From positions 1-52,428 of the forward strand of contig NZ_JAUSBZ010000011.1 of the NCBI RefSeq assembly GCF_030651755.1: 52,428 nucleotides of DNA, written 5' to 3'. The notes beneath the pieces were generated by a model that saw only the letters and a list, made by a program, of their open reading frames with translations, ran no database searches and had not been told where the DNA came from. This DNA comes from Phenylobacterium sp. GTDB taxonomy: Bacteria > Pseudomonadota > Alphaproteobacteria > Caulobacterales > Caulobacteraceae. Below are positions 33,349-44,400 of this stretch, in pieces. Numbering within the stretch: position 1 is the first letter of the stretch; every line of letters starts with the position of its first letter. The position numbers were made by a program, and so were the translations under genes.

Positions 33349-33372
33349 CGAAATATCCCGTGAGATATAGCG
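33349..33372 (-). promoter_or_regulatory. Candidate Mo-box (ModE-type operator) of modABC
   Basis: CGAAATATC and GATATAGCG form 9-base arms around a six-base spacer, with the inner ATATC/GATAT exact and two mismatches overall. The right half agrees with the alphaproteobacterial Mo-box half-site TATATANCG as I recall it from Rhodobacter. It sits 27 bases upstream of the modA GTG start, where a repressor would act, and a ModE-like gene lies at the other end of the operon. Base composition here is low for the window. Confidence 0.7.
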
Positions 33373-33486
33373 CGCGGATCATCCCTGTCACGGATTCACG
33401 CCGCCCTTGACGTCGGGGCCTCCTCGGGGAGCTAATCGCCGCAAGGACGGGCGATAAAGACCTGTCCACGCCAGGGAGGCGGCGAA

Positions 33487-35226
33487 TTGGAACGGGCATA
33501 TGACCTCGTCGTGCGCGGCGGGACCGTGGCCGATGGAACCGGCGCGCCGGTCTATGAGGCCGACATCGCGGTCAAGGACGGACGGATCGCCGCCGTGGGC
33601 GAGATCCGCGGGAGAGGCGCTGAGGAGATCGACGCCCGCGGGCGTCTGGTGACCCCTGGCTTTGTCGACATCCATACCCACTATGACGGCCAGGCCACCT
33701 GGGACGCCCATATGCAGCCCTCGTCCTGGCATGGGGTCACCACCGTGGTCATGGGCAATTGCGGGGTGGGTTTCGCCCCCTGCCGACCCGAAGACCACGA
33801 CCGGCTGATCCGGCTGATGGAGGGGGTGGAGGACATCCCCTTCCCCGTCCTGACCCAGGGCCTGGCCTGGAACTGGGAAAGCTTCCCCGACTATCTGGAC
33901 GCCCTGTCCCAGCGGCGGTTCGACGTGGACATCGGCGCCCAACTGCCCCACGCGGCCCTGCGGGTCTATGTGATGGGCGAGCGCGGCGCCGCCCGGGAGG
34001 CGGCCACCGCCGCCGACATCACCGCCATGGCCCGCCTGGCCCAGGAGGCCGTGGCCGCCGGCGCCCTGGGCTTCTCCACCTCCCGCACCCTGAATCACCG
34101 CACCAGCGATGGTCAGCCGACCCCGACCCTGACGGCGGGCGAGGATGAGCTGACCGGCATCGCCATGGGCCTGGCTCGCGCTGGCAGGGGCGTGCTGCAG
34201 GTGGTGTCCGACTTCGCCGACCCCGAGGCCGAGTTCGCCATGTTCCGGCGGATCGTCGAGGCCTCCGGCCGGCCCCTGTCCTTCTCGCTCACTCAAGCCC
34301 CCAAGGCGCCCCAGGCCTGGCGGCGGCTGCTGGACGCCCTGACCGAGGCCACCGGCGCGGGCCTGCCCATGAAGGCGCAGGTCTGCGGCCGGCCGGTGGG
34401 CATCCTGTTCGGGCTGGAGCTGACCCTCAACCCGTTCAGTCAGCACCCGGCCTACCAGGCGCTGGCCCACCTGCCCCTGGCCGAGCGGGTGGCTCGCCTG
34501 CGCGATCCGCAGGTCCGCGCCGCCCTCCTGGGCGAGGGGGCGAGCGCCGCGTCGGGCTTCGCCGCCTCAGCCGCGCGGAACTGGGACAATATGTACCTGA
34601 TGGGCGAGGTCCCGGACTATGAGCCGAGGCCCAACCAGACCATAGCCGCCCAGGCCCAGAAGGCCGGGGTGAGTCCCGAGGCCCTGGCCCTGGATCAGCT
34701 GTTGTCCAATGACGGCCGCGGCATGCTCTACCTGCCCTTCCTCAACTATGCGGAGGGCTCGCTGGCCCCCAGCTACGAGATGCTGGGCCATCCCGATGCG
34801 GTGCCCGGCCTGTCGGACGGCGGCGCCCATGTGGGCATGATCTGTGACGGCTCCTTCCCCACCTCCAACCTCACCCACTGGACCCGTGACCGGACCCGGG
34901 GGCCGCGCTTTGACCTGGAGGCCATGGTGCGGATGCAGACCCGCGACACCGCCCGGGCCGTCGGCCTCTATGACCGGGGGATGCTGGCGCCCGGCTACCG
35001 GGCCGATCTCAACATCATCGACTATGAGAACCTCGCCCTGGAGGCGCCCAGCGTCGCCTATGACCTGCCCGCCGGCGGCCGACGGCTGATCCAGCGGGCC
35101 CGGGGCTATCTCGCCACCATCGTCGCCGGCGAGATCACCCAGCGGGACGGGGAGCCCACCGGCGCCCTGCCCGGCCGCCTGCTGCGCGGCGCCCAGGGCG
35201 CCCCCGTGGCGATGGCCGCCGAATAG
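33487..35226 (+). CDS. N-acyl-D-amino-acid deacylase/D-aminoacylase family amidohydrolase
   Basis: 579 residues from TTG 33487, which follows a GGGAGG Shine-Dalgarno by eight bases, a strong start. The metal site begins with [14 protein letters not shown], then [16 protein letters not shown] near residue 90. [12 protein letters not shown] (about 440) supplies later metal and substrate residues, and [12 protein letters not shown] follows as in AmidoHydro_3 proteins. It likely removes the acyl group from N-acyl-D-amino acids or relatives; the true substrate is unknown. It is divergent from modA, and no transporter gene for the substrate is adjacent. Confidence 0.9.
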   Translation: MERAYDLVVRGGTVADGTGAPVYEADIAVKDGRIAAVGEIRGRGAEEIDARGRLVTPGFVDIHTHYDGQATWDAHMQPSSWHGVTTVVMGNCGVGFAPCRPEDHDRLIRLMEGVEDIPFPVLTQGLAWNWESFPDYLDALSQRRFDVDIGAQLPHAALRVYVMGERGAAREAATAADITAMARLAQEAVAAGALGFSTSRTLNHRTSDGQPTPTLTAGEDELTGIAMGLARAGRGVLQVVSDFADPEAEFAMFRRIVEASGRPLSFSLTQAPKAPQAWRRLLDALTEATGAGLPMKAQVCGRPVGILFGLELTLNPFSQHPAYQALAHLPLAERVARLRDPQVRAALLGEGASAASGFAASAARNWDNMYLMGEVPDYEPRPNQTIAAQAQKAGVSPEALALDQLLSNDGRGMLYLPFLNYAEGSLAPSYEMLGHPDAVPGLSDGGAHVGMICDGSFPTSNLTHWTRDRTRGPRFDLEAMVRMQTRDTARAVGLYDRGMLAPGYRADLNIIDYENLALEAPSVAYDLPAGGRRLIQRARGYLATIVAGEITQRDGEPTGALPGRLLRGAQGAPVAMAAE

Positions 35227-35306
35227 GGGCGCCACAGGGGGAAGGGGCCGGCTCAAACGCGGTTTTCTCTTCGACCGGCCCGCCAACGCACGCCATAAGG
35301 CGGCCC

Positions 35307-37133
<1,827 letters not shown>

Positions 37134-37157
37134 GGTGAAATAGCAGACATCGATAAC

Positions 37158-37191
37158 GTCAGCGAAGGGTGGTGAGCGGACCTTTGCTGAC
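37158..37191. terminator. Hairpin between recQ and the convergent orphan gene
   Basis: GTCAGCGAAGG and CCTTTGCTGAC form 11-base arms with one mismatch, and a 12-base loop. It lies 25 bases after the recQ stop and 13 bases before the stop of the minus-strand orphan gene, so it may end both transcripts. No T run follows, so a Rho-independent mechanism is not certain. Confidence 0.5.
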
Positions 37192-37203
37192 CGGGTGTCG
37201 CGG

Positions 37204-38076
37204 TCAGTCTGGTCGCCCTGAGGCGAGCCTCCGCTCGACTGTCACGGTCCGACGGTCGGTCTCCCGCACACCATCGGGCTTCACGGTCTCAAGCGTCGTG
37301 ACAACGGTCCGCCGGGTTGGATTTCCCGAAGGATCGACATCGAAAGTGACCTCGACAGTTCCGGAGACTGACTCATTTGAACGCTCGTCAAGCGCGGTCT
37401 CCAGTGTCACTGGGTCCTGCATAATCTCGCCCACAACGACGTCACTCTTGGCGCGAGTCCTCCGGACGGCATCGGGATCGACTGCAAACCTCACGGTGTA
37501 AGTCGCACCGTTTGGCCCATCTGAAATGCGCGACAGCGTGCCTGAGCCAAGAGTTTCGGGTTGCTGATAAACGGCTCCCTCTCTGAGGTCCGTACTGAGT
37601 AGATTGATTGCTTCAATGTCGGCGATTACTGACTCGGGGTCGCATTCGATGCGAAACGCATTCCAAGTGAAAATCCAGCGCCCGCACATTTCCCGCGTCA
37701 TTTCCGCCGCCGTAAGCCAGCGGTCGATGCGCTTCTCCAGATCATCACCATTCAGCAATCGCATGGTGCCATCTGACGAATGGAAAATCCGCGCCGGAAA
37801 CTTCCAGGTGCGCGCCCTATCCTCTTCGGCTGCGTCCGTCGGAAGATCGAACTCCAGTTCAAGCCCCAGATTGCTAACGGCGATCACGCGCTCCAGCATG
37901 GCGTCTCGACCACTCAAGCTACCAGAAGAGCCATCGCTGCCTTGCTGGGACGTCTCATAAGACACGATGATTTCGTGCTGCTCGCCTGCTTTAGGATCGA
38001 ACCCAGATGATGCTGCCATCGTAGAGGTGACGGTCAGCGAGGCAGTGACCCCAGCTATGATAGCGATCCAGTTCAT
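37204..38076 (-). CDS. Hypothetical secreted protein of lower GC content
   Basis: 290 residues, no recognised family. A signal peptide (MNWIAIIAGVTASLTVTSTMA) precedes the mature part. No membrane helix follows. The C-terminal 140 residues are rich in Arg, Thr and Val and look like beta strands (VTFDVDPSGNPTRRTVVTTLE). Cysteines are few (CGRW, ECDPE). Third codon positions hold far more A and T than in neighbouring genes (for example 37561-37660), which suggests recent arrival. It lies alone between recQ and the P-loop kinase gene, with no mobility gene visible. Confidence 0.75.
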   Translation of the reverse strand: MNWIAIIAGVTASLTVTSTMAASSGFDPKAGEQHEIIVSYETSQQGSDGSSGSLSGRDAMLERVIAVSNLGLELEFDLPTDAAEEDRARTWKFPARIFHSSDGTMRLLNGDDLEKRIDRWLTAAEMTREMCGRWIFTWNAFRIECDPESVIADIEAINLLSTDLREGAVYQQPETLGSGTLSRISDGPNGATYTVRFAVDPDAVRRTRAKSDVVVGEIMQDPVTLETALDERSNESVSGTVEVTFDVDPSGNPTRRTVVTTLETVKPDGVRETDRRTVTVERRLASGRPD

Positions 38077-38210
38077 TCCACGACAATGAACATGGGTCTC
38101 CTGGATGGCAACGTCCGCAACGGGTCGGGAGCGGAAGCTGCCTTCTTCGCCGGGTTCGGACGCTGCCGGGTCTCAAGCGAGCAAGGATCGTGGGTGGCAG
38201 CCAAGGGGCC

Positions 38211-38777
38211 TCACTCCGGATCGGGATACGCGACGTGCGGCTCGGGCAGGGGCTCCAGCTTCAGCGCCTCCACGATCGCCTGCGCCGCCGCCTCCGGCGC
38301 CAGGGCCTCTGTGTCGATGACGAGGTCGGCGGGGATGGGCGGGTAGGCTGCGCCGCCGCCGTCGCGGAACTTCCGCAGCACCTCGCGGGAATGGATCTTC
38401 TTTGAGGCCTTGCGGTCGGGGTTTTCGACCCGGCGCATCTGTTCCTCGGGCGAGACGGCGAGCTCGACGAACAGCACCGCGCCGCCATGGCCTTCGACGG
38501 CCGCGCGGGTCTCCGCGATGAAGCTGTCGGGCACGGTGCGTTCTGGGGCGAAGGTGAAGATCAGCGGGCGGTCCTGGCGGGCGGCTTCTTCGAACATCGA
38601 GAGCCAGTAGAGGCTGCGAAGCCGGATGGCCGGTTCGCTGCCGAATGGGAAGACCGCGGTCACCGCATCCAGGGCCAGGTGGTTGTGGAACAGGGGGTAG
38701 TTGGTCAGGGCGGCAAGTTCCCTGGCCACCGTCAGCTTGCCGCAGGCCGCCGGCCCATAGAGAAAGATCAGCTTCAT
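38211..38777 (-). CDS. P-loop nucleotide kinase-like protein
   Basis: 188 residues from MKLIFLYGPAACGKLTVARELA. The P-loop GPAACGKLT is at residues 8-16. An FHNHLALDAVTAVF segment and an Asp-Arg-Lys region around RVENPDRKASKKIHSREVLRKFRDGG, perhaps the lid, follow. The architecture is of small AAA_33/shikimate kinase-like proteins that phosphorylate a small molecule. The substrate is unknown. The last 15 residues (PLPEPHVAYPDPE) are Pro-rich. The 17 extra codons upstream are not counted, as the ATG at 38777 directly precedes the conserved beta strand. Confidence 0.8.
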   Translation of the reverse strand: MKLIFLYGPAACGKLTVARELAALTNYPLFHNHLALDAVTAVFPFGSEPAIRLRSLYWLSMFEEAARQDRPLIFTFAPERTVPDSFIAETRAAVEGHGGAVLFVELAVSPEEQMRRVENPDRKASKKIHSREVLRKFRDGGGAAYPPIPADLVIDTEALAPEAAAQAIVEALKLEPLPEPHVAYPDPE

Positions 38778-38885
38778 GACGCCCTCCGCCTTGGCGAGGA
38801 GGAGCCTACGCGCCTGCCCCACCACCGTCGCCCTCGGACTTGATCGGAGGGCCTATGCACACGGCCGATAGGAAGGTGTTCATGG

Positions 38886-38908
38886 ATGGCCCGGTCAAGC
38901 CGGGCCAT
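38886..38908. repeat. Short REP-like hairpin
   Basis: ATGGCCCGG and CCGGGCCAT form perfect nine-base arms around the loop TCAAG. Very similar hairpins are, from memory, widely scattered in alphaproteobacterial genomes. It lies in a gene-free stretch (38778-39084) that also holds family 2 repeat copy C and the porin terminator; nothing coding is seen there. Confidence 0.6.
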
Positions 38909-38936
38909 GACGGGTTGGATCGGCGAAATCTAGAGG

Positions 38937-39006
38937 AACCACAAAGAACACGAAGATCACTAAGTTAGACGCGGCGGCTTTGTGTGCTTCGTGGTCTTTG
39001 TGGTGA
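38937..39006. repeat. Dispersed palindromic repeat, family 2, copy C
   Basis: Left arm AACCACAAAGAACACGAAGA and right arm CTTTGTGTGCTTCGTGGTC with CTTTGTGGTGA are complementary. This copy is shorter and lacks the GC-rich outer arms seen in copies A, B and D. It lies downstream of the porin terminator and upstream of the kinase gene, in the largest gene-free stretch of the window. Confidence 0.8.
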
Positions 39007-39029
39007 AAGACCTGGGTTTCACCCCAACG

Positions 39030-39064
39030 AAAAACGGCCCGAACCTGCGAGAGGCTCGGGCCGT
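39030..39064 (-). terminator. Rho-independent terminator of the porin gene
   Basis: On the minus strand, ACGGCCCGA and TCGGGCCGT form a perfect nine-base stem around a 13-base loop, and a run of five T follows. It lies 21 bases after the stop of the outer membrane protein gene, a textbook intrinsic terminator. Confidence 0.9.
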
Positions 39065-39084
39065 CCTTCAGACTACAGGATCAA

Positions 39085-39915
39085 TCAGAAGCGGTAGGTG
39101 GCCGCCATCCGCACCGAGTGGATGTTGAACTCGTCATTGGTGCGGTTGAAGTCCGTGCCTGCGCCGTTCACCGAGGTGAAGGGGCCGCCGGCCGGGCCGC
39201 CCGAGGCGCGGACGGTGTAACCGTCGTCATCCAGGCGGGTGTAGAGATATTCCAGGCCCAGGCTCACATCATTGGTGATCTTGTGCTCGACGCCGGCGCC
39301 CAGCTGCCAGCCGTCGGTCCACTTCTTGCTCTCCGACACCTGGGTGAAGGTGTTGGCGGTGTTGGTGGTGGAGAAGCTGCGGTCCATGTCGGCCCAGGCG
39401 TAGCCGCCGGTGACATAGGGCAGGGTGTTGCCGACCGCATAGCCGACCCGGGCGCGGGCGGCGAGCAGGCCGTTCAGGTCACGGCGCATGGTGTAGGCCG
39501 CGGGCGTGCCGGAAAACGCCGTCACGCTGTCCTTCACGTCGGTGCGCACGGCTTCGCCCAGCACGCCGGCGACGATATTGCCGAACTGCCAGTCATAGCC
39601 CATGCGGACGCCGAATTCCGGGCCGCCCTCGTCGCCGCCGCAGCCGCCGGCGCGGGTGGGATTGAAGGTCTGGCCGTCGCAGAAACCGGCGGCGAAGGCG
39701 TCGGCGCCGGTCCCGGTGCGCACGGTGTCGCCATAGGTCCCGTCGAGATTGGTGTCGAAGACGATGGATTCATCGCCATCATTCTCGGCCTGCCAGCCAT
39801 AGCCGGCGACGCCGCCGATATAGGCGCCGGTCCAGTCGCCTGCGGTCTGGGCCTGGGCGGCGGACGCGGCCGTCAGGGCGCCGATGGCGGCGGCTGCGCA
39901 AAGCATGGTCTTCAT
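39085..39915 (-). CDS. Outer membrane beta-barrel protein (Omp25/porin family)
   Basis: 276 residues. A signal peptide ends at AAQAQT. WTGAYIGGVAGYGWQ starts the OMP_b-brl domain, and alternating hydrophobic strands include FGVRMGYDWQFGNIVAGVLGEAV, ARVGYAVGNTLPYVTGGYAWAD, SLGLEYLYTRL and the final MAATYRF, with C-terminal Phe recognised by the BAM machine. It matches Omp25/Omp31-like proteins of alphaproteobacteria. It probably has a structural or porin-like role in the outer membrane. An intrinsic terminator follows. Confidence 0.92.
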   Translation of the reverse strand: MKTMLCAAAAIGALTAASAAQAQTAGDWTGAYIGGVAGYGWQAENDGDESIVFDTNLDGTYGDTVRTGTGADAFAAGFCDGQTFNPTRAGGCGGDEGGPEFGVRMGYDWQFGNIVAGVLGEAVRTDVKDSVTAFSGTPAAYTMRRDLNGLLAARARVGYAVGNTLPYVTGGYAWADMDRSFSTTNTANTFTQVSESKKWTDGWQLGAGVEHKITNDVSLGLEYLYTRLDDDGYTVRASGGPAGGPFTSVNGAGTDFNRTNDEFNIHSVRMAATYRF

Positions 39916-39991
39916 ACTGTAATCCTCGTCGTACTGCGTGAAGCCCCCTCAGGCCTCGGACCGCAGACAACGCTTCGGCGCGCTCGCCGAT

Positions 39992-40018
39992 GCCGCAGGG
40001 GCGCCCTTTCCCTGCGGC
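39992..40018. terminator. Hairpin downstream of the P450 gene
   Basis: GCCGCAGGG and CCCTGCGGC form perfect nine-base arms around a nine-base loop, 44 bases after the P450 stop on the minus strand. No T tract follows on either side, so it may be a Rho-dependent or processing site rather than an intrinsic terminator. Confidence 0.4.
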
Positions 40019-40062
40019 CAAGCTTCACTCGGCCCCCGACTGTGGCCGATGAGTGACAGGGC

Positions 40063-41349
40063 TTACAGGCGGGTGGGCAGCACCACGCGCATGTCCTCAT
40101 AGCCCTTCACGAAGATCGAATAGCTGCGCTTGGGCTCGGCCAGGACCTGGATGTCGGGGAAGCGTTTCATGATCTCCTCCCAGATGATGGTCAGCTGCAG
40201 CTCGGCCAGGCGGTTGCCCACGCAGCGGTGGATGCCGAAGCCGAAGGACATGTGCTGGCGGGGTCTTGGCCGGTCGATGATGTAGGCGTCGGGGTTTTCG
40301 ATCACCGTGTCGTCCCGGTTGCCCGAGACGTACCACATGGCAACCTTGTCCCCTTCCTTGATGGTCTTGCCGCCCATCTCGAAGTCCTGGGTCGCCGTCC
40401 GCGCCATGTGGGCCAGCGGCGTCTGCCAGCGGATGGTCTCCGACACCATGGACGGGATCAGGTCCGGGTTGGCCCGCAGCTTGGCGTACTGGTCGGGGTT
40501 CTGGTTCAGCGCCAGGACCGAGCCGGAAATGGTGTTCCGGGTCGTGTCATTGCCGCCGATGATCAGCAGGGCGACATTGGCGTGGAAGTCGGCCATGGAC
40601 ATGTGCCGGGTCTCCTCCCCATGGGCCAGCATGGAGATCAGATCGCCGGTGGGCTCGGCGTTGACCCGTTCGTTCCACAGGCCGGTGAAGTAGGAAAAGC
40701 ACTCCCCCATCACCTGGCGCAGCTCGGCGATGTCGGCCACCGGCCCATGCCCGGGCGGCGAGGTCATGGTGTCCGACCAGAAGGTCAGCTTGCGCCGCTC
40801 CTCGAAGGGGAAGTTGAACAGGGTGGCGAGCGTCATGGTGGTCAGCTCTTTGGACACCAGGTCCACCCAGTCGAATTCCTCCCCCACCGGCAGGCTGTCG
40901 AGGATGAAGCCGGCCCGCTCACGGATCAGCGGGGCCATGACCGACAGGGCCATGGGGGACAGGGCCGGGCTGACCGTCTTGCGCTGCACGTCGTGGCGCG
41001 GCGGGTCCATGGCGATGAAATTGGCGCCCGACGGCGCATTGGGGTCGCGGAACCCCTGGGCCGCCTTCGGCGTCAGGGTGATGCCCTTGGCCGAGGAAAA
41101 CACCTGATGGTTGGAGTCCACCGCCAGGATGTCGTTGTAGCGGGTGATCGACCAGTAGGCGCCGTAGTTGCTGTCGGGCGTGTAGTGGACCGGCGATTCC
41201 TTCCGCAGCCGCTCGAAGGTCGGCCACATGGCGTCGTCGCGAAACAGCGAGGCCCGCGCCGGGTGCAGTTCCTCGATGGGGGTCTCATAGGCGGCCTTGC
41301 GCGCCGCCTCCCGCTTGTCGCGCAGCACGTCCACATATCCATCGGCCAT
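40063..41349 (-). CDS. Cytochrome P450, CYP153-like
   Basis: 428 residues. The I-helix oxygen-binding motif is LLIIGGNDTTRNTISGSV. The K-helix ExxR is in SETIRWQTPLAHMARTA, and the heme ligand is Cys376 in FGFGIHRCVGNRLAELQ. The spacing and phrases such as YWSITRYNDILAVDSNHQVFSS and EFDWVDLVSKELTTMTLATLF resemble CYP153 alkane omega-hydroxylases. If correct, it hydroxylates medium-chain alkanes or fatty acids. Partner ferredoxin and reductase genes are not adjacent. The subfamily is judged from memory of family sequences. Confidence 0.9.
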   Translation of the reverse strand: MADGYVDVLRDKREAARKAAYETPIEELHPARASLFRDDAMWPTFERLRKESPVHYTPDSNYGAYWSITRYNDILAVDSNHQVFSSAKGITLTPKAAQGFRDPNAPSGANFIAMDPPRHDVQRKTVSPALSPMALSVMAPLIRERAGFILDSLPVGEEFDWVDLVSKELTTMTLATLFNFPFEERRKLTFWSDTMTSPPGHGPVADIAELRQVMGECFSYFTGLWNERVNAEPTGDLISMLAHGEETRHMSMADFHANVALLIIGGNDTTRNTISGSVLALNQNPDQYAKLRANPDLIPSMVSETIRWQTPLAHMARTATQDFEMGGKTIKEGDKVAMWYVSGNRDDTVIENPDAYIIDRPRPRQHMSFGFGIHRCVGNRLAELQLTIIWEEIMKRFPDIQVLAEPKRSYSIFVKGYEDMRVVLPTRL

Positions 41350-41463
41350 GACCGTCTCCTACCCTTGAGGGACGGAGGCTCTTGCCGGCCCCGCGCCCAA
41401 AACATTTCGGCGCCCATGGAGCCGAACCAAACACAGTTCACCAAGGGAAAATGCGCGGAGGAG

Positions 41464-44400
41464 TCAGGCGGCCCGGCGGGCGACGTAGCGGCCGTCTGGC
41501 GTCAGGCTGACGCTGCCGAAGCGGACCAGGGTGTTCAGCGCCCGGGCGAGGCGGGGCTCCAGGCGCTTGCCGCCCTTCTTGAAGGTCCGCGCCAGTTCGG
41601 CCAGCGCCAGCGGGCGGCCGGCCAGGATGAGCGCCTGCTCGACGGCCAGCGGCGCCTCGTCCCGGTCGGTGGGGAAGGCCGGCAGGGCCTTGTCGATGGC
41701 CACCACGGTCTCGCCCAGGTCCAGTTCGCCGGACTTGCGCTCCACCCCCTTGGCGAAGCGGGGGATCTGATAGTCCGGCCTAAGCCACCGCACGTGGCCG
41801 GCGGCCTCTTCCTTGGCCCGCTGGGCGTTCAGCGCCACCAGGCGCTCGAGGATCTGCTCGTCGGCGAGGTCGGCGGGCCAGCCATAGGCTTCGAACACCG
41901 CCGCATCGATCTGCTCGTGCAGCTCTTTCAGGATCAGCACCCGGCCCCGGGCCTTCACATCGGCCTCGGCCTCGGTGAGCGCCGCGCCAGCCTTCACCTT
42001 CTCCAGCACATTGTAGAGGCCGGTGAGGGTGAGGTCGGGATGCTCGGCCTGCACCGCCTTGCGGGTGGCATCGAGTTCTTCTCCTAACTCCGCCAGTGCG
42101 GTGCGCAGAAGATCGGCAATGTCGGGGAAAGGGAAAGCGTCAAAACAGATGCTTTTTACATACACAGAGTCGTTCCCGACACCTAGCCAACCGCCAGTAT
42201 GCACCGCCCAGCATCGGTGGGGGCTTGAACTTAGAATGGAAAGCATCTCGGCGGCGGGCAGTCCGATTGCGACCACCTTGTTATCCGGAGTGATCTCGCT
42301 GCCGAGGAATTGGAAGATTCTGTGCCGGGACGTTTCAGGTGTGGCGACGTAGCGTACGGTGCCGCCCACAAAGCCTCTCATCAATGTGTTTTTCCGCCCG
42401 AAGAGCCACCAATTTTCCCTTCTGTAGCGCTCGTTGTTTTGATCTCTTTCGGGTTTAACGGTTGAAAGAAGGTGCTCATAAACATCCGGAAACCGGCGTC
42501 GAACATCAGGTGCAGATTGGCCGTCGAGATCGATGACCATCACACCGCGAGACCTGCCAACAAGATCACGGCCGTTGCGGTACGGCCGGATGTGCGCGTC
42601 CAGGCCCGGCACGCGGCCGAGGCCCAGATGTTCCGCCTCCTGCGGCGTAACAATAAAGCCGGAGCCGTGCAGCTTCACGCCTGGGGAACACAGGCCATCA
42701 TTGGCCTTAAGGGCAACGGCCTTCGTCACATCCACCCCCACCGATAGGTCGGAATTGATCTTGCCTCGCTTCGACCAGAAGCTCAGCTTCGGCTCGTCGG
42801 TATCGAGCCCGGCCTCAGCGGTCACCTCGGCCAGCAGACCGTCGTGCTTGCCCACCGCCGCAGCTGTCATGCTGATCCGCACAGCCGCGGAGTCCCGCGT
42901 CGCCTTGGTCCAGGGATGGTCGGGCACAGCATAGACCAGCGACAGGGCCGGCTTGCCGTTCAGGTGGCGCTCCATCACCCGGCGCTGGAAGACCTGGCTG
43001 ATGGAGTTGGTGGTGACGAAGCCGAAGCGGCGCAGGCGCGACTTCTTGCGTCGCAGGATTTCGGCCGCCCGGTCCCACCAGTACATGACGAAGTCGGCGC
43101 TCTCGTTCATCTGCGGATGCGCCTTCCACAGGGCCTCCGCATAGCCTGGCGCCATGCGGGAGCGCAGGTTGGCGCCGCCGATGAACGGCGGGTTGCCGAC
43201 GATGAAGTCGGCCTCGGGCCATTCGGGCCTGCGGGGATTGGGATAGGTCTCGACGCGGACGCCGTCCTTCACCTCCACCTTCGGCAGGGGATAGCCGTCC
43301 CAGGTGAGCACCGCGTCATAGCCCTCGCGGCGGCCGAAATTGATGTTCTTGAAGGCCCTGAGGATCGGCTCGGCCGGGTGGCTCTCGTGATTGCGATAGT
43401 GCCATTGCAGATAGCCGATCCAGATCACCAGCTCGGCGATGGCCGCGGCCCGCGGGTTCAGCTCCAGGCCCAGGAACTGGTGAGGATCGACGCTCTCGCG
43501 GCCCCGCAGGCCCTCGCCGGCCAGGGACAGGCCGGCCTGGGCGTCGCCCAAGGCGATCAGGTTCTGCAGAACCTCGCCCTCGAGCTTCTTCATCAGCTCC
43601 AGCGACACATAGAGGAAGTTGCCGGTGCCGCAGGCCGGATCGAGGACGGTCGTCTCGCAGAGCCGGTGGTGGAAATCCCGCACCAGCTGGATGGCGCCGG
43701 CGTCGTCCCCATCGTCCTTGGCCGACAGCACCTTGGTCTGGACGGCGTCCCAGTCGGCGCGCAGGGGCGCCATGACCGTCACCTCCACCAGGCGCTGGAC
43801 GTAGCTGCGCGGCGTATAGTGGGCGCCGAGCCTGGCCCGTTCGTCCTTGTCGAGCGCCTGTTCCAGCAGGGTCCCGAAGATGGCGGGATCGACCTCGCGC
43901 CAGTCGGCGCGGGCGGCGGCCAGCAGCTCGCCGATCTCCTCGCGCTTCAGCTCAAACGCGGTGGTCTGGGCGAACAGGCCGCCGTTGAAGTGCCGCACCC
44001 GGGCGTCGATCACAGCGCTGAAGGCCGCGCCCTTGTCCATGTCCGACCACAGCTGTTTCAGCCGGTGGGGGAAGTGGGTCGGGTCCTCCACGCTGCGGGA
44101 GAGAAGGTCGCGGAAACTGCCCTTGGGCAGCAGGTCCACATCCTCGGCGAACATGGTGAAGAGGCAGCGCATCAGGAAATGCGCCACGTCCTCGGGGTTC
44201 GCGCCGCCCTCCTCCAGGGACTTGCTGACCTGGGCCAGCCGCCCGGCGATCTCGCGGGTCACCCGGGCCGACTGGCGGGTAGGGTCCAGGGATTGCGGAT
44301 CGGTCCAGATGGCCACCAGAAGCTGGCGAATCTTCTCGTCGCGCAGGTCCTCCAGAAAGATCCGGAAACCCTTGCGATCGGGGAACTGGTTGTAGGCGCG

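Noticed and set aside
33323..33499. Longer ModA starts at 33382 or 33499
   Set aside because: They would put the Mo-box inside the gene and give a poor signal sequence; GTG 33322 gives a proper lipoprotein signal.
41350..41463. Second attachment site (copy of the tRNA-Arg 3' end) bordering the accessory block
   Set aside because: I searched this gap and found no stretch like the tRNA end, so island borders are not claimed.
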